Origin: Flavobacterium sp. GT3R68
GTDB taxonomy: Bacteria; Bacteroidota; Bacteroidia; Flavobacteriales; Flavobacteriaceae
Direction: 5' to 3'
Assembly (NCBI RefSeq): GCF_007109225.1
Contig: NZ_VJZK01000003.1
Location: 124,001-188,000, forward strand
Length of the DNA: 64,000 nucleotides
The notes below the pieces were generated by a model that saw only the letters and a program-made list of their open reading frames with translations, was not told where the DNA came from and did no database searches. Shown piece by piece: positions 54,541-64,000 of this stretch; within the stretch, counting starts at the first letter, position 1, and every line of letters starts with the position of its first letter. The position numbers and the translations under genes are program-made.

Positions 54541-54582
54541 ATTTAAAATTCTAAATTGTTAATATTTAATTTTATTTGCTGG

Positions 54583-57201
54583 TTATGCTTCCTCATCTGA
54601 GTCATCCTCAGAATCCTCTTCGTCAGTTTCTTCTTCTTCCGAATCATCATCTTCGTCTTCGTCTTCAGTACCTTCATCTTCAAGGACTTCCAAAACCGGC
54701 TTCACTCTTTCTATGGAGTCAGATATCACTTCGCCGTTTTCATCCAATTCTACTTCCGCTACATCGTCTTTCATAACTTTGGTTACCGCAGCAATCGAAT
54801 CATTTCCTTTGATGTTGATTAATTTCACTCCCTGAGTGGCACGTCCCATAACTCTCAAATCTTCAACCGCCATTCTGATGGTCAATCCTGACTTGTTGAT
54901 AATCATCAAATCGTCTGCATCGGTAACGGCATTGATAGAAATCAGTTTACCTGTTTTCTCTGTAATATTTAAGGTTTTAACTCCCTTACCACCACGGTTG
55001 GTAATTCTGTATTCATCTAAACTAGAACGTTTTCCGTAACCGTTTTCTGCAACAACCAAAATTTCGCTATTCATATCGTTTACAGTAACCATGCCAATTA
55101 CTTCGTCGGTATCGTCTTTTAAAGTGATTCCACGAACTCCTGATGCGGTTCTTCCCATCGGACGGGTTTTAGTTTCTTCAAAACGAACTAATTTACCTGA
55201 TTTTACAGCTAAAATAATCTGGCTTTCACCATTGGTTAATTTAGCTTCTAATAATTCGTCACCTTCTTTAATGGTTATAGCAGCAACACCATTTACCCTT
55301 GGTTTAGAATATTTCTCTAAAGATGTTTTCTTCACCTGACCTTTTTTGGTCACCATCACCAGATTATGGCTCTTGATATATTCCTGATCTTTCAGATCCT
55401 GAGTACAGATAAATGCTTTTACCTTATCATCACTTTCAATATTCACTAAATTCTGAATCGCTCTTCCTTTAGCGGTCTTGCTTCCTTCGGGAATTTCATA
55501 AACCCGCATCCAGAAACATTTCCCTTTTTGCGTGAAGAACATCATATATTGGTGGTTGGTCGCAACAAACATATGTTCCAAGAAATCCTGGTCCCTTGTT
55601 CCGGCGCTTTTTTGTCCAACTCCTCCTCTGTTCTGTGTTTTGTATTCGGTCAGGTTTGTACGTTTGATATAACCCGCATGCGAAATGGTAATTACCACAT
55701 TTTCGTCAGCGATCAAATCCTCAATACTTACATCACCACCTGAATATTCGATCAATGAACGACGGGCATCCCCATATTTATCACGAATTTCTTCCAACTC
55801 TTCCTTGATCAAAGCAATTCTTAAATTAACATCCGCTAATAAAGCTTTCAAATGCTCGATCAACTTCATAATTTCTTCGTACTCAGCTCTTAACTTGTCT
55901 TGTTCCAGACCGGTTAACTGACGAAGACGCATTTCGACAATCGCACGAGACTGGATATCAGAAAGTTTGAATCTTTCCATTAATTTCTCTCTTGCTTCCT
56001 CAGTGTTTTTAGAGGCTTTAATCAATGCAATTACTTCATCAATATTATCAGAAGCAATAATCAAACCTTCAAGGATATGGGCTCTTTCTTCTGCTTTTCT
56101 TAATTCGAATTGTGTTCTGCGGACAACCACATCATGACGGTGTTCCACAAAATAATGAATCATTTCTTTCAGATTCAGCATTTGAGGACGTCCTTTTACC
56201 AATGCAATATTGTTAACACTAAATGAAGATTGCAATTGTGTGTACTTATAAAGTGTATTCAACACTACGTTTGGAGTAGCATCACGTTTCAGTATATAAA
56301 CGATACGCATACCATTTCTATCTGATTCATCACGAATATTCGCAATACCTTCTATTTTTTTATCATTTACAAGATCAGCTGTACGCTTAATCATGTCTGC
56401 TTTATTAACCTGGTATGGAATTTCGGTAACAATGATACATTCTCTTCCGTCAACTTCTTCAAAACCAACTTTGGCACGCATTACTATACGTCCTCTACCG
56501 GTTTTAAATGCTTCACGGACACCTTCATAACCATATATGATACCGCCGGTTGGAAAATCCGGGGCTTTGATGTGGTGCATCAATTCGTCGATTTCGATAT
56601 CGTTGTTATCCATGTAGGCCAATGTTCCGTTAATAACCTCTGTAAGGTTGTGCGGAGGCATATTGGTTGCCATACCTACGGCAATTCCTGTCGCTCCGTT
56701 GATTAACAACGTAGGGACACGAGTTGGCATTACTTTTGGCTCATATAAAGTATCGTCAAAGTTCAGTTGAAAATCTACTGTTTCTTTTTCGATATCTGCC
56801 ATTATCTCTTCTGAAATTTTGCGCATTCTGGCTTCGGTGTAACGCATGGCAGCCGGACTATCGCCATCGACTGAACCAAAGTTACCCTGGCCATCCACTA
56901 ATAAATAACGTAAACTCCATTCCTGAGCCATACGAACCATGGCATCATAAACAGACGTATCACCGTGGGGGTGGTACTTACCCAGAACTTCTCCAACAAT
57001 TCTAGCAGATTTTTTATGGGCTTTATTAGAAAAAACTCCTAAATCATACATACCATAAAGTACTCTTCGATGTACTGGTTTCAAACCATCTCTAACATCT
57101 GGAAGCGCTCTTGATACAATAACTGACATCGAATAATCGATGTAAGCAGATTTCATTTCATCTTCAATGTTAATAGGAATTAACTTTTCTCCGTCAGACA
57201 T
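54583..57201 (-). CDS. gyrA: DNA gyrase subunit A
   Basis: The 872-residue subunit cuts and rejoins DNA. Catalytic Tyr121 is in [10 protein letters not shown]. The quinolone-resistance region reads [10 protein letters not shown], with Thr82 and Asp86 at the positions of E. coli Ser83 and Asp87; Thr is the usual residue in Flavobacterium. The C-terminal beta-pinwheel has repeats such as [11 protein letters not shown] and [14 protein letters not shown], with a GyrA-box-like NRGGKGVK. The last about 40 residues are a Glu/Asp tail. Divergent from clpC. Confidence 0.96.
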   Translation of the reverse strand: MSDGEKLIPINIEDEMKSAYIDYSMSVIVSRALPDVRDGLKPVHRRVLYGMYDLGVFSNKAHKKSARIVGEVLGKYHPHGDTSVYDAMVRMAQEWSLRYLLVDGQGNFGSVDGDSPAAMRYTEARMRKISEEIMADIEKETVDFQLNFDDTLYEPKVMPTRVPTLLINGATGIAVGMATNMPPHNLTEVINGTLAYMDNNDIEIDELMHHIKAPDFPTGGIIYGYEGVREAFKTGRGRIVMRAKVGFEEVDGRECIIVTEIPYQVNKADMIKRTADLVNDKKIEGIANIRDESDRNGMRIVYILKRDATPNVVLNTLYKYTQLQSSFSVNNIALVKGRPQMLNLKEMIHYFVEHRHDVVVRRTQFELRKAEERAHILEGLIIASDNIDEVIALIKASKNTEEAREKLMERFKLSDIQSRAIVEMRLRQLTGLEQDKLRAEYEEIMKLIEHLKALLADVNLRIALIKEELEEIRDKYGDARRSLIEYSGGDVSIEDLIADENVVITISHAGYIKRTNLTEYKTQNRGGVGQKSAGTRDQDFLEHMFVATNHQYMMFFTQKGKCFWMRVYEIPEGSKTAKGRAIQNLVNIESDDKVKAFICTQDLKDQEYIKSHNLVMVTKKGQVKKTSLEKYSKPRVNGVAAITIKEGDELLEAKLTNGESQIILAVKSGKLVRFEETKTRPMGRTASGVRGITLKDDTDEVIGMVTVNDMNSEILVVAENGYGKRSSLDEYRITNRGGKGVKTLNITEKTGKLISINAVTDADDLMIINKSGLTIRMAVEDLRVMGRATQGVKLINIKGNDSIAAVTKVMKDDVAEVELDENGEVISDSIERVKPVLEVLEDEGTEDEDEDDDSEEEETDEEDSEDDSDEEA

Positions 57202-57245
57202 ATTATATAGTTATATTTAAAAATTATATTGTTTTAAAAATCCTG

Positions 57246-57253
57246 CTAATATA
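57246..57253 (-). promoter_or_regulatory. Candidate -7 box variant TATATTAG for gyrA
   Basis: It is a one-base variant of TAnnTTTG on the minus strand, 44 bases before the gyrA ATG. Confidence 0.25.
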
Positions 57254-57412
57254 ACCTTTCTCGATTATTTTTCTTGTATATTTATATATAAATTTATCTG
57301 ATTTATTAACAAGTTTTAAAGTCGTTTCGGTTAATAAATTAATTCGCATTTTACGCTTTTATTGAACTTTTTTTTGTCACTTAGCTGACAGTACTTCCCC
57401 GAGGTACGATTT

Positions 57413-57443
57413 TTGCAATTACTCATTTTATTCACTAAATTTA
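57413..57443 (+). promoter_or_regulatory. Candidate clpC promoter
   Basis: TTG (57413-57415), a 20-base spacer, and TAAATTTA (57436-57443, one mismatch to TAnnTTTG). The clpC ATG follows 20 bases later. The TTG here had been a possible upstream start; the promoter reading removes it. Confidence 0.45.
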
Positions 57444-57463
57444 CAATACCAATTATATTTATT

Positions 57464-60016
57464 ATGGATGATAATTTTTCACCAAGAGTAAAAGATGTGA
57501 TAACCTACAGTAAAGAGGAGGCCTTACGATTGGGCCATGACTTTATTGGAACGGAACATCTGATGTTGGGTATCTTGAGAGATGGCAATGGGAAGGCTAT
57601 AGATATTTTGAATAATTTGTCTATCGACCTGGATTTTTTACGCCGAAAAGTAGAAATCCTGAGCCCAGCCAATCCAAACACAGACATTAACAACGAAAAG
57701 AAAAATCTTCATCTGACCCGTCAAGCGGAAAGAGCGTTGAAAACTACTTTTCTTGAAGCCAAAGTTTTTCAAAGCACGTTAATCAGTACTGCGCATCTAT
57801 TGTTATGCATTCTTAGAAACGAAAACGATCCAACAACCAAGCTGTTAAATAAACTAAAAATAGATTATGATACAGCTAAAGAACAGTATTTAAATATGAC
57901 GCCAAACAACAACGAAGAAGAATTCTTGGAAAATTTACCAAGAGCATCTGACTCTTATAACGAGGATTCAGGTCAGGACGACAGTCTAAAAGAAGGGAAT
58001 TTTAATAATCCGGCGAATAAATCCAATAAAAAATCAAAAACTCCGGTTCTTGATAACTTCGGAAGGGATTTAACCGAAATGGCAGAGGAAGGAAAACTCG
58101 ATCCTGTGGTGGGCCGCGAAAAAGAAATAGAACGGGTGTCGCAAATTCTGAGCCGACGTAAAAAGAACAATCCGCTTTTAATTGGAGAGCCCGGTGTGGG
58201 TAAATCAGCTATTGCTGAAGGTCTGGCGCTGCGCATTATCCAGAAAAAAGTATCGCGAATTCTATTCAATAAACGTGTGGTAACACTTGATTTGGCGAGT
58301 TTAGTTGCCGGGACAAAATACCGCGGACAGTTTGAAGAGCGTATGAAGGCGGTAATGAACGAACTGGAAAAGAATGATGACATTATTCTTTTTATTGATG
58401 AAATCCATACCATTGTCGGTGCTGGAGGAGCTACCGGTTCTTTGGATGCATCTAATATGTTTAAACCGGCTTTAGCCAGAGGGGAAATCCAATGTATTGG
58501 AGCAACAACCCTGGATGAATACCGCCAATATATTGAAAAAGATGGCGCTTTAGAAAGACGTTTTCAAAAAGTGATTGTGGAGCCAACATCTGTTGAAGAA
58601 ACCATTACCATTCTAAATAACATCAAAAACAAATACGAAGATCACCATAATGTAACGTACTCTCCTGAAGCCATTGAGGCTTGTGTGAAATTGACAAACC
58701 GATATATGTCGGAGCGATTTCTTCCGGACAAAGCTATTGATGCGTTAGATGAAGCGGGTTCGCGTGTTCATATTGTCAATATTGATGTTCCGATCCAGGT
58801 TTTGGATTTAGAGCGTCAATTGGAAGAAGTGCGAGAATTGAAAAATTCTGTAGTGAAAAAACAGAAATATGAGGAAGCCGCAAAACTTCGTGATGATGAA
58901 AAACGCATCGAAAAGGATTTGGCTATCGCGCAGGAACAATGGGAAGAAGATGCTAAAAATAACCGAATCATGGTAACAGAAGATAATGTTGCTGATGTGG
59001 TTTCGATGATGTCAGGAATTCCTGTAAACCGTATTGCCCAGACTGAAAGTAATAAATTAGCCAGGCTGCCGGAATTGATTCAAAATAAGGTAATTGGACA
59101 AAATGAAGCGGTCATGAAAATTGCACGTTCCATCCAAAGAAACCGTGCCGGATTAAAAGATCCTAATCGCCCGATTGGTTCCTTTATTTTCCTTGGTCAG
59201 ACAGGTGTCGGCAAAACGCAGCTGGCCAAAGTTCTTGCCAAAGAATTATTCGATTCAGAAGATGCTTTGGTACGTATCGACATGAGTGAATACATGGAGA
59301 AATTCGCGATTTCCCGTTTAGTGGGTGCGCCTCCGGGATATGTTGGATATGAAGAAGGGGGGCAATTAACTGAAAAAGTTCGTAGAAAACCTTATTGTGT
59401 GGTACTTCTGGATGAGATTGAAAAAGCGCATCCTGATGTATTCAACATGATGCTACAGGTTTTGGATGACGGTTATTTGACGGATAGTTTGGGTCGTAAA
59501 ATCGATTTCAAAAACACCATCATTATTATGACTTCCAATATTGGTGCACGCCAGTTGAAAGATTTTGGACAAGGGGTCGGGTTTGGAACATCAGCAAAAG
59601 TTGCTCAGGCCGATGACAACTCAAAAAGTATCATTGAAAATGCGCTGAAAAAAGCATTTGCTCCTGAATTTTTGAACAGGATAGACGACGTAATTGTCTT
59701 CAATGCATTGGAAAAACACGATATTGATGTCATTATTGAAATAGAATTGAAAAAATTATACGCTCGTATTGCCGAATTAGGATACACCCTAAATCTGTCA
59801 GATACCGCAAAAGCATACATTGCTGAGAAAGGTTTTGATAAACAATTTGGTGCACGTCCTTTAAAAAGAGCCATTCAAAAATATGTTGAAGATGCTTTGG
59901 CAGAAGAGATTATCACTTCTAAAATCGCCATCGGAGATGAGATTTATATGGATCTGGATGAGGCCACACAAGAGCTGACCGTCACAATTCAAAAGAAAGA
60001 AGAACCTACTAATTAG
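57464..60016 (+). CDS. clpC: ClpC-type AAA+ protease ATPase
   Basis: From ATG 57464 ([10 protein letters not shown]) the product is 850 residues: N-domain repeats (about 1-150), a D1 AAA module with Walker A GEPGVGKS (241-248) and IDEIH Walker B, a UVR-type middle region ([15 protein letters not shown], about 465-480), and a D2 module with GQTGVGKT (578-585). The chain ends soon after the D2 C-domain. It unfolds substrates for ClpP; clpP is not nearby. The open frame upstream of the ATG has no family-like sequence. Confidence 0.94.
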   Translation: MDDNFSPRVKDVITYSKEEALRLGHDFIGTEHLMLGILRDGNGKAIDILNNLSIDLDFLRRKVEILSPANPNTDINNEKKNLHLTRQAERALKTTFLEAKVFQSTLISTAHLLLCILRNENDPTTKLLNKLKIDYDTAKEQYLNMTPNNNEEEFLENLPRASDSYNEDSGQDDSLKEGNFNNPANKSNKKSKTPVLDNFGRDLTEMAEEGKLDPVVGREKEIERVSQILSRRKKNNPLLIGEPGVGKSAIAEGLALRIIQKKVSRILFNKRVVTLDLASLVAGTKYRGQFEERMKAVMNELEKNDDIILFIDEIHTIVGAGGATGSLDASNMFKPALARGEIQCIGATTLDEYRQYIEKDGALERRFQKVIVEPTSVEETITILNNIKNKYEDHHNVTYSPEAIEACVKLTNRYMSERFLPDKAIDALDEAGSRVHIVNIDVPIQVLDLERQLEEVRELKNSVVKKQKYEEAAKLRDDEKRIEKDLAIAQEQWEEDAKNNRIMVTEDNVADVVSMMSGIPVNRIAQTESNKLARLPELIQNKVIGQNEAVMKIARSIQRNRAGLKDPNRPIGSFIFLGQTGVGKTQLAKVLAKELFDSEDALVRIDMSEYMEKFAISRLVGAPPGYVGYEEGGQLTEKVRRKPYCVVLLDEIEKAHPDVFNMMLQVLDDGYLTDSLGRKIDFKNTIIIMTSNIGARQLKDFGQGVGFGTSAKVAQADDNSKSIIENALKKAFAPEFLNRIDDVIVFNALEKHDIDVIIEIELKKLYARIAELGYTLNLSDTAKAYIAEKGFDKQFGARPLKRAIQKYVEDALAEEIITSKIAIGDEIYMDLDEATQELTVTIQKKEEPTN

Positions 60017-60031
60017 TAGGTTTTTCTTTTT
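60003..60031 (+). terminator. clpC terminator overlapping its stop codon
   Basis: AACCTACT (60003-60010) pairs with AGTAGGTT (60015-60022) around AATT. The TAG stop (60014-60016) lies in the stem, and a T run follows. Confidence 0.85.
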
Positions 60032-60108
60032 TAAAACTATTCTTTGGAATTAATTTACATTTCAAAAAATATAGTACTTTAGATGAAAGTTTCAATACAA
60101 AAAATTAT

Positions 60109-61482
60109 ATGTTGCAAGATAAAGTTATCCTAGGAAGTGAAGAATGGTGCTCTTTCCCGGAATTAGGAATTCCAACCATTAAAGCCCGAGTGGATTCCGG
60201 CGCAAAAACCTCTGCCCTGCATGCAATAAACATTGCTCCTTTCATCAAAAGTGATTCGAATTGGGTAAAGTTTGATATCAATCCAATCCAAAATAATCTG
60301 AAAACGGTCATCCATTGTGAAGCGCCTTTAGTAGATAAAAGGGTGGTGAAAAGTTCCAGTGGTTTCAGGGAACAACGTTATGTAATTCAGACTACATTAG
60401 ATATTGGAGATTCCAACTGGACCATCGAAATGACATTGACCAATCGTGATTCAATGGGGTTCCGTATGTTATTGGGCCGTGAAGCGATGAGCGGAAGAGT
60501 TTTGGTGGATCCCGAGAAAAAATATCTTTTGGGACAGCCCTCTGTGGAGAATCTTAAATCGTTATATCAAAATTCGGAAGAAAATAAAAGTGGTCTTCGT
60601 ATTGGAGTTCTTGCCAGCAATCCGGAATTGTATAGTAACAAACGGATTATGGAAGCCGGAGCTATTCGGGGACATGAGATGCACTTTCTGAATATCAAGG
60701 AATGCTATATGAAACTGGATGCCACAACTCCCGAAATTCATTATCGCGGCGGAAGAGTTTTAGATAATTTCGATGCCATTATTCCGAGAATCCGTCCCAG
60801 CATTACCTTTTATGGTTGTGCTTTGACCAGACAGTTTGAAGCTTTAAAGGTATATTGCCTGAATTCGGCTTCAGCCATTACACAGTCCCGTGACAAATTA
60901 TATTCCTTACAGTTATTGCTAAATCATGGTGTCGATATTCCTACGACGGGTTTTGCGAATTCTCCTTTAGACACAGATGATTTGATAAAAATGGTTGGCG
61001 GCTCTCCACTCATTGTAAAATTATTAGAAGGAACGCAAGGGAAAGGTGTCGTTTTGGCAGAAACCAAAAAAGCAGCAGAAAGCGTAATCAATGCTTTCAA
61101 GAGCCTGAATGCAAATATATTGGTTCAGGAATTCATCAAGGAAGCCAATGGAAAAGATATTCGTTGCTTTGTAATAGACGGAAAAGTCGTGGCCGCTATC
61201 CAAAGGGAAGCTTTGCCGGGGGAGTTCCGTGCCAACATTCATTTGGGCGGTACAGCTTCAGTCATTAAAGTCACTGCAGAAGAAAAACGAATCGCTATAA
61301 AGGCAGCAAAAGCCATGGATTTAAAAGTCGCCGGTGTGGATATTATCCGTTCATCAAAAGGCCCGTTATTATTAGAAGTGAATTCATCTCCAGGTCTGGA
61401 AGGAATCGAAGGCGCCACAAATAAAGATATTGCCGCCGAAATGATTAAAGCTATTGAAAAGAATTTCAAATATAAAATCTAA
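60109..61482 (+). CDS. rimK: Fusion of RimB-type aspartic protease domain and RimK-type glutamate ligase
   Basis: This 457-residue protein joins two parts. Residues 1 to about 145 form a retropepsin-like domain of the RimB group (PF05618): [29 protein letters not shown] (catalytic Asp in VDSGA), and [10 protein letters not shown]. Residues about 155-457 form an ATP-grasp ligase of the RimK type: [36 protein letters not shown], and [12 protein letters not shown]. RimK adds glutamate to ribosomal protein S6, and in Pseudomonas separate RimB trims it. Having both in one chain suggests coupled addition and removal. The substrate in Flavobacterium is not shown. DUF421 follows by 14 bases. Confidence 0.87.
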   Translation: MLQDKVILGSEEWCSFPELGIPTIKARVDSGAKTSALHAINIAPFIKSDSNWVKFDINPIQNNLKTVIHCEAPLVDKRVVKSSSGFREQRYVIQTTLDIGDSNWTIEMTLTNRDSMGFRMLLGREAMSGRVLVDPEKKYLLGQPSVENLKSLYQNSEENKSGLRIGVLASNPELYSNKRIMEAGAIRGHEMHFLNIKECYMKLDATTPEIHYRGGRVLDNFDAIIPRIRPSITFYGCALTRQFEALKVYCLNSASAITQSRDKLYSLQLLLNHGVDIPTTGFANSPLDTDDLIKMVGGSPLIVKLLEGTQGKGVVLAETKKAAESVINAFKSLNANILVQEFIKEANGKDIRCFVIDGKVVAAIQREALPGEFRANIHLGGTASVIKVTAEEKRIAIKAAKAMDLKVAGVDIIRSSKGPLLLEVNSSPGLEGIEGATNKDIAAEMIKAIEKNFKYKI

Positions 61483-61496
61483 ATAAACATCATAAA

Positions 61497-62000
61497 ATGA
61501 ACGCATATTTCGATATTATAATAAGAAGTGCTGCAGTTTATTTTTTTATGGTGATTGCGCTGCGTGTTTTTGGGAAAAAGGAATTATCGCAACTCAATAC
61601 AGCTGATGTAATTCTGATTTTATTGATAAGCAACTCGGTTCAAAACGCAATGGTAGGCAATAACACCAGTCTTTACGGTGGTTTAGCTGCTGCTACAGTT
61701 TTGTTCGGAATTAATTTTGTTTTGAAGAAACTGATGTTCAGATATAAAATATTCAATAAAATTATGCAGGAAAAGCCATTAATTCTGATTCATGACGGAA
61801 ATTTGGATTTCAAATCATTGAGCAAACTAAATATTTCATCGGAAGAATTGAAAGAAGTTATCCGGGAGCACGGTGTGGAACATTTTGGCGAAGTAAAACT
61901 TGCCATGCTTGAAGCTGATGGAAATATCAGTATTATTTCGGGAAAAATACATTTAAAACAAACCCATCATAAGAGACGGTTACACAAAACTTTAAGTTAA
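61497..62000 (+). CDS. DUF421 (YetF-like) membrane protein
   Basis: The 167-residue product has two or three N-terminal helices (about residues 8-24, 36-52 and 57-77) and the family motif VFGKKELSQLNTADVILILLISNSVQNAMVG. A cytosolic YetF-type domain follows, with LIHDGNLDFKSLSK and FGEVKLAMLEADGNISI. Members are widespread, and function is poorly known. Probable operon with the RimB/RimK fusion. Confidence 0.87.
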   Translation: MNAYFDIIIRSAAVYFFMVIALRVFGKKELSQLNTADVILILLISNSVQNAMVGNNTSLYGGLAAATVLFGINFVLKKLMFRYKIFNKIMQEKPLILIHDGNLDFKSLSKLNISSEELKEVIREHGVEHFGEVKLAMLEADGNISIISGKIHLKQTHHKRRLHKTLS

Positions 62001-62013
62001 TATTTTTAAAAAT

Positions 62014-62055
62014 AAAAAAGGTTTAAAGGGATATGACTTTAAACCTTTTTCGATT
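62014..62055. terminator. Terminator between DUF421 and hutH
   Basis: AAAAAGGTTTAAAG (62015-62028) pairs perfectly with CTTTAAACCTTTTT (62037-62050), 14 bp, with an 8-base loop. Confidence 0.85.
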
Positions 62056-62069
62056 TATATGAGAAGTTC

Positions 62070-63578
62070 TTAGTTAAACAACTCCTCCTCTATCTGAAAA
62101 CTATTTAAGAAGTCGACAGTTTTCACAATATCATAATGCAAAATTCGGTCTTCTTTTACGAAAGGTACTTCGGCACGATACGATTTCAAAAACATTTCTA
62201 TAAATTCACTGGATTGTAAAGGTCTTCTGAATTCGATTGCCTGCGAAGCATTCATTAATTCAATCGCTAAAATACGTTCCAGATTATCCATAACTCGCAA
62301 CGCTTTTGTCGCTGCATTGGCGCCCATACTTACATGATCTTCCTGCCCATTTGATGAAACAATACTATCGATACTGGCTGGAGCTGCCAATTGCTTATTT
62401 TGGCTGGCAATACTTGCTGCAGTGTATTGTGGAATCATAAATCCGGAATTCAATCCCGGATTATCAACTAAAAATGCAGGAAGGTTTCTCAAACCTGAAA
62501 TTAACTGATAGGTTCTTCTTTCAGAAATACTGCCTAATTCGGATAATGCGATGGCAAGAAAATCCAACGAGATGGCCAACGGTTGTCCGTGAAAATTCCC
62601 CCCGGAAATAATCTGATCACTTTCAATAAAAATATTCGGATTGTCGGTTACGGAGTTGATTTCCGTCTTAAATACTTTCTTTACATAATCTATCGCATCT
62701 TTCGAAGCACCATGCACTTGCGGAATACAACGGAAAGAATACGGGTCTTGTACATGTGCTTTTTCCTGTGCAATAATCTGGCTTCCGTCAAGGAAATTAT
62801 TTACACGATTAGCAGTTACAATTTGCCCTTTATGAGGACGGATAAAATGAATCAATTCGTTAAATGGCTCTTGTCTTCCGTCAAAACCTTCTAAGGAAAT
62901 AGTTCCGATTAAGTCGGCCAAATAGGAATATTTAGTAGCTTTGATTAAAATATGGGCACCGTAGGCACTCATGAATTGGGTTCCGTTTAGTAAAGCCAAT
63001 CCTTCTTTAGACTGTAAAACAATTGGCGACCATCCAAATTGATCTAAAACATCCTTCGACTGTACTTTTTGTCTCTTGAAATAGACTTCTCCCTCACCCA
63101 AAAGTGGTAAAGATAAATGAGCCAAAGGTGCTAAATCCCCTGAAGCTCCAAGAGAACCCTGTGTATAAATTACAGGTAAAATATCATTATTATAAAAATC
63201 AATCAGACGCTCCACAGTGATTAATTGTACTCCTGAAAAACCGTAGCTCAAAGACTGAATTTTTAAAAGCAACATTATTTTTACAATCTCCTGGGGTACC
63301 TCTTCTCCAATTCCGCACGCATGGGACTTTACCAGGTTTTCCTGTAACTGCGACAAATTTTCATTAGAAATTATCACATTACAAAGCGAACCAAATCCAG
63401 TGTTAATACCATAAATCGGTTTATCATGGGATTGCATTTTTTTGTCAAGATATTCTCTGCATTTTTGTATATTAACCTTAGCTTCTTCCGATAAGGCCAG
63501 TGTTTTATTTTGAGTGGTGATTTCCTGCAGTTGTTCTAAACTCAGTACGTCCGTACTGATATAATGGTAATTGTCCAT
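62070..63578 (-). CDS. hutH: Histidine ammonia-lyase
   Basis: This 502-residue enzyme deaminates histidine to urocanate. The MIO cofactor forms from Ala145-Ser146-Gly147 in QGSLGASGDLAPLAH. IYGINTGFGSL, QEDHVSMGANAATK and SGGNFHGQP also fit the family. Bacteroidota members can prefer His or Tyr/Phe; the sequence as a whole matches HAL. No other hut gene is adjacent. Confidence 0.92.
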   Translation of the reverse strand: MDNYHYISTDVLSLEQLQEITTQNKTLALSEEAKVNIQKCREYLDKKMQSHDKPIYGINTGFGSLCNVIISNENLSQLQENLVKSHACGIGEEVPQEIVKIMLLLKIQSLSYGFSGVQLITVERLIDFYNNDILPVIYTQGSLGASGDLAPLAHLSLPLLGEGEVYFKRQKVQSKDVLDQFGWSPIVLQSKEGLALLNGTQFMSAYGAHILIKATKYSYLADLIGTISLEGFDGRQEPFNELIHFIRPHKGQIVTANRVNNFLDGSQIIAQEKAHVQDPYSFRCIPQVHGASKDAIDYVKKVFKTEINSVTDNPNIFIESDQIISGGNFHGQPLAISLDFLAIALSELGSISERRTYQLISGLRNLPAFLVDNPGLNSGFMIPQYTAASIASQNKQLAAPASIDSIVSSNGQEDHVSMGANAATKALRVMDNLERILAIELMNASQAIEFRRPLQSSEFIEMFLKSYRAEVPFVKEDRILHYDIVKTVDFLNSFQIEEELFN

Positions 63579-63676
63579 GTTGGTTGTTTTTGTCGCCCAA
63601 AATTCCGTAAATACAAGCTAATAAACAAGGTTTGTTAATAATATTTAAAATAATAATAATCATTTAAAATTTTGGT

Positions 63677-63684
63677 TACTTTTG
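63677..63684 (+). promoter_or_regulatory. -7 box TACTTTTG
   Basis: It is an exact TAnnTTTG match, 20 bases before the ATG at 63705. No -33 TTG at the right distance. Confidence 0.45.
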
Positions 63685-63704
63685 GGTAACTATAACCCAT
63701 ACCT

Positions 63705-64000
63705 ATGAAAAATACTATTTTCTTATTCTTATTTTTTGTTTTAGCTTCTTTTACCCATGCAAAGGAAACAGTAATGTTATCTGGTAAAATTCTAAATGTC
63801 CCGGAGGGAAAAATCTGGATTAAAGGGGAATCATTCAGCAAAGAAATTACTTTGCAGGGGGATGGATCATTTTCAGAAACATTTGATATTAATTATATCG
63901 GCACGTATACTATTGCTACGAAAAACAACAGAGCTTCCCTTTATTTATCAAAAGGAACCACTATGGTTATCAATGCTGATGATAAGGATTTCAATACAAC
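63705..64000 (+). CDS. Secreted protein, probably TlpA/thioredoxin-like family, 5' part
   Basis: An ATG at 63705 opens a frame to the window edge, about 98 residues. A signal peptide ends SFTHAK. The mature start ETVMLSGKILNVPEGKIWIKGESFSKEITLQGDGSF resembles the N-terminal DUF4369-like beta domain of Bacteroidota TlpA-type thiol proteins. The thioredoxin part would be outside the window, so this is inference. Confidence 0.65.
   Translation, partial: MKNTIFLFLFFVLASFTHAKETVMLSGKILNVPEGKIWIKGESFSKEITLQGDGSFSETFDINYIGTYTIATKNNRASLYLSKGTTMVINADDKDFNT

Noticed and set aside
54576..54776. Plus-strand ORF over the end of gyrA
   Set aside because: Produced by the acidic tail codons read on the other strand; not a gene.

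Overview
The window looks like a stretch of a Flavobacterium-type (Bacteroidota, Flavobacteriaceae) chromosome. The DNA is AT-rich and clear Shine-Dalgarno sites are largely absent. Several genes carry the Bacteroidota -7 promoter box TAnnTTTG upstream. Lineage marks include a type IX secretion (T9SS) sorting domain, a fused E1 alpha/beta ketoacid dehydrogenase, BshA, a LptD-like protein, a PG_1098-type methyltransferase and many SP-I or SP-II secreted proteins. No prophage, CRISPR array, complete insertion sequence or rRNA operon is visible. Most of the window is core genome; the accessory-looking parts are about 455-1905, 43.7-46.9 kb and 49.4-50.5 kb.

Layout. 1-454: 5' part of a secreted Ig-like protein. 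455-1905: sparse region with two tiny genes, one a leader-peptide-type (bacteriocin-like) precursor. 1.9-4.6 kb: BI-1 membrane protein and fused E1 dehydrogenase. 4.8-7.2 kb: Fe(II)/2OG oxygenase, SUI1-like factor, nucleoside phosphorylase. 7.3-10.0 kb: tight run of VOC, GNAT, cytosolic substrate-binding-fold and transglutaminase-like proteins. 10-11.2 kb: surface proteins. 11.2-14.6 kb: ung, MutS2 without Smr, DCC protein. 14.7-18.2 kb: T9SS cargo, DAACS transporter, aroC. 18.4-25.8 kb: lipoproteins, beta-barrel, PrcB-like lipoprotein, bshA, GH3/serine-hydrolase fusion, unknown cytosolic protein, secreted VGIGT-type protein. 26.0-30.9 kb: leftward run of amidase, MCE protein, membrane Fe-S protein, HAD protein and CCG Fe-S protein. 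31-34 kb: lptD, ridA. 34.1-37.3 kb: mgsA, sugar kinase, gapA, pfkA. 37.4-44.4 kb: tamB, with divergent tsaD-rsmE-DUF4159. 44.7-46.8 kb: tandem M43 metalloprotease lipoproteins. 46.9-49.4 kb: methyltransferase, secreted protein, VanX-type dipeptidase. 50.5-50.8 kb: three tRNAs (Ser, Pro, Arg). 51-53 kb: thiolase, NlpC/P60 peptidase. 53-60 kb: TPR protein, gyrA, clpC. 60-62 kb: protease-ligase fusion of the RimB/RimK type, DUF421 protein. 62-63.6 kb: hutH. 63.7 kb to edge: start of a secreted protein.

How the genes work together. Envelope biogenesis is the strongest theme: lptD (LPS export), tamB (outer-membrane assembly), an MCE/MlaD protein (lipid transport), peptidoglycan amidase, VanX-like dipeptidase, NlpC/P60 peptidase and the GH3/serine-hydrolase lipoprotein. 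A second theme is upper and lower glycolysis with its methylglyoxal overflow (pfkA, gapA, sugar kinase, mgsA on one strand). Regulatory reading: three genes (lptD, tamB, the PG_1098-like methyltransferase) have their most upstream possible TTG start inside a TAnnTTTG -7 box, so their starts need care. No large unknown system was found. The best leads are the small peptide locus at 1.35-1.66 kb, the Fe-S/MCE/amidase run, the RimB-RimK type fusion and the duplicated M43 lipoproteins.
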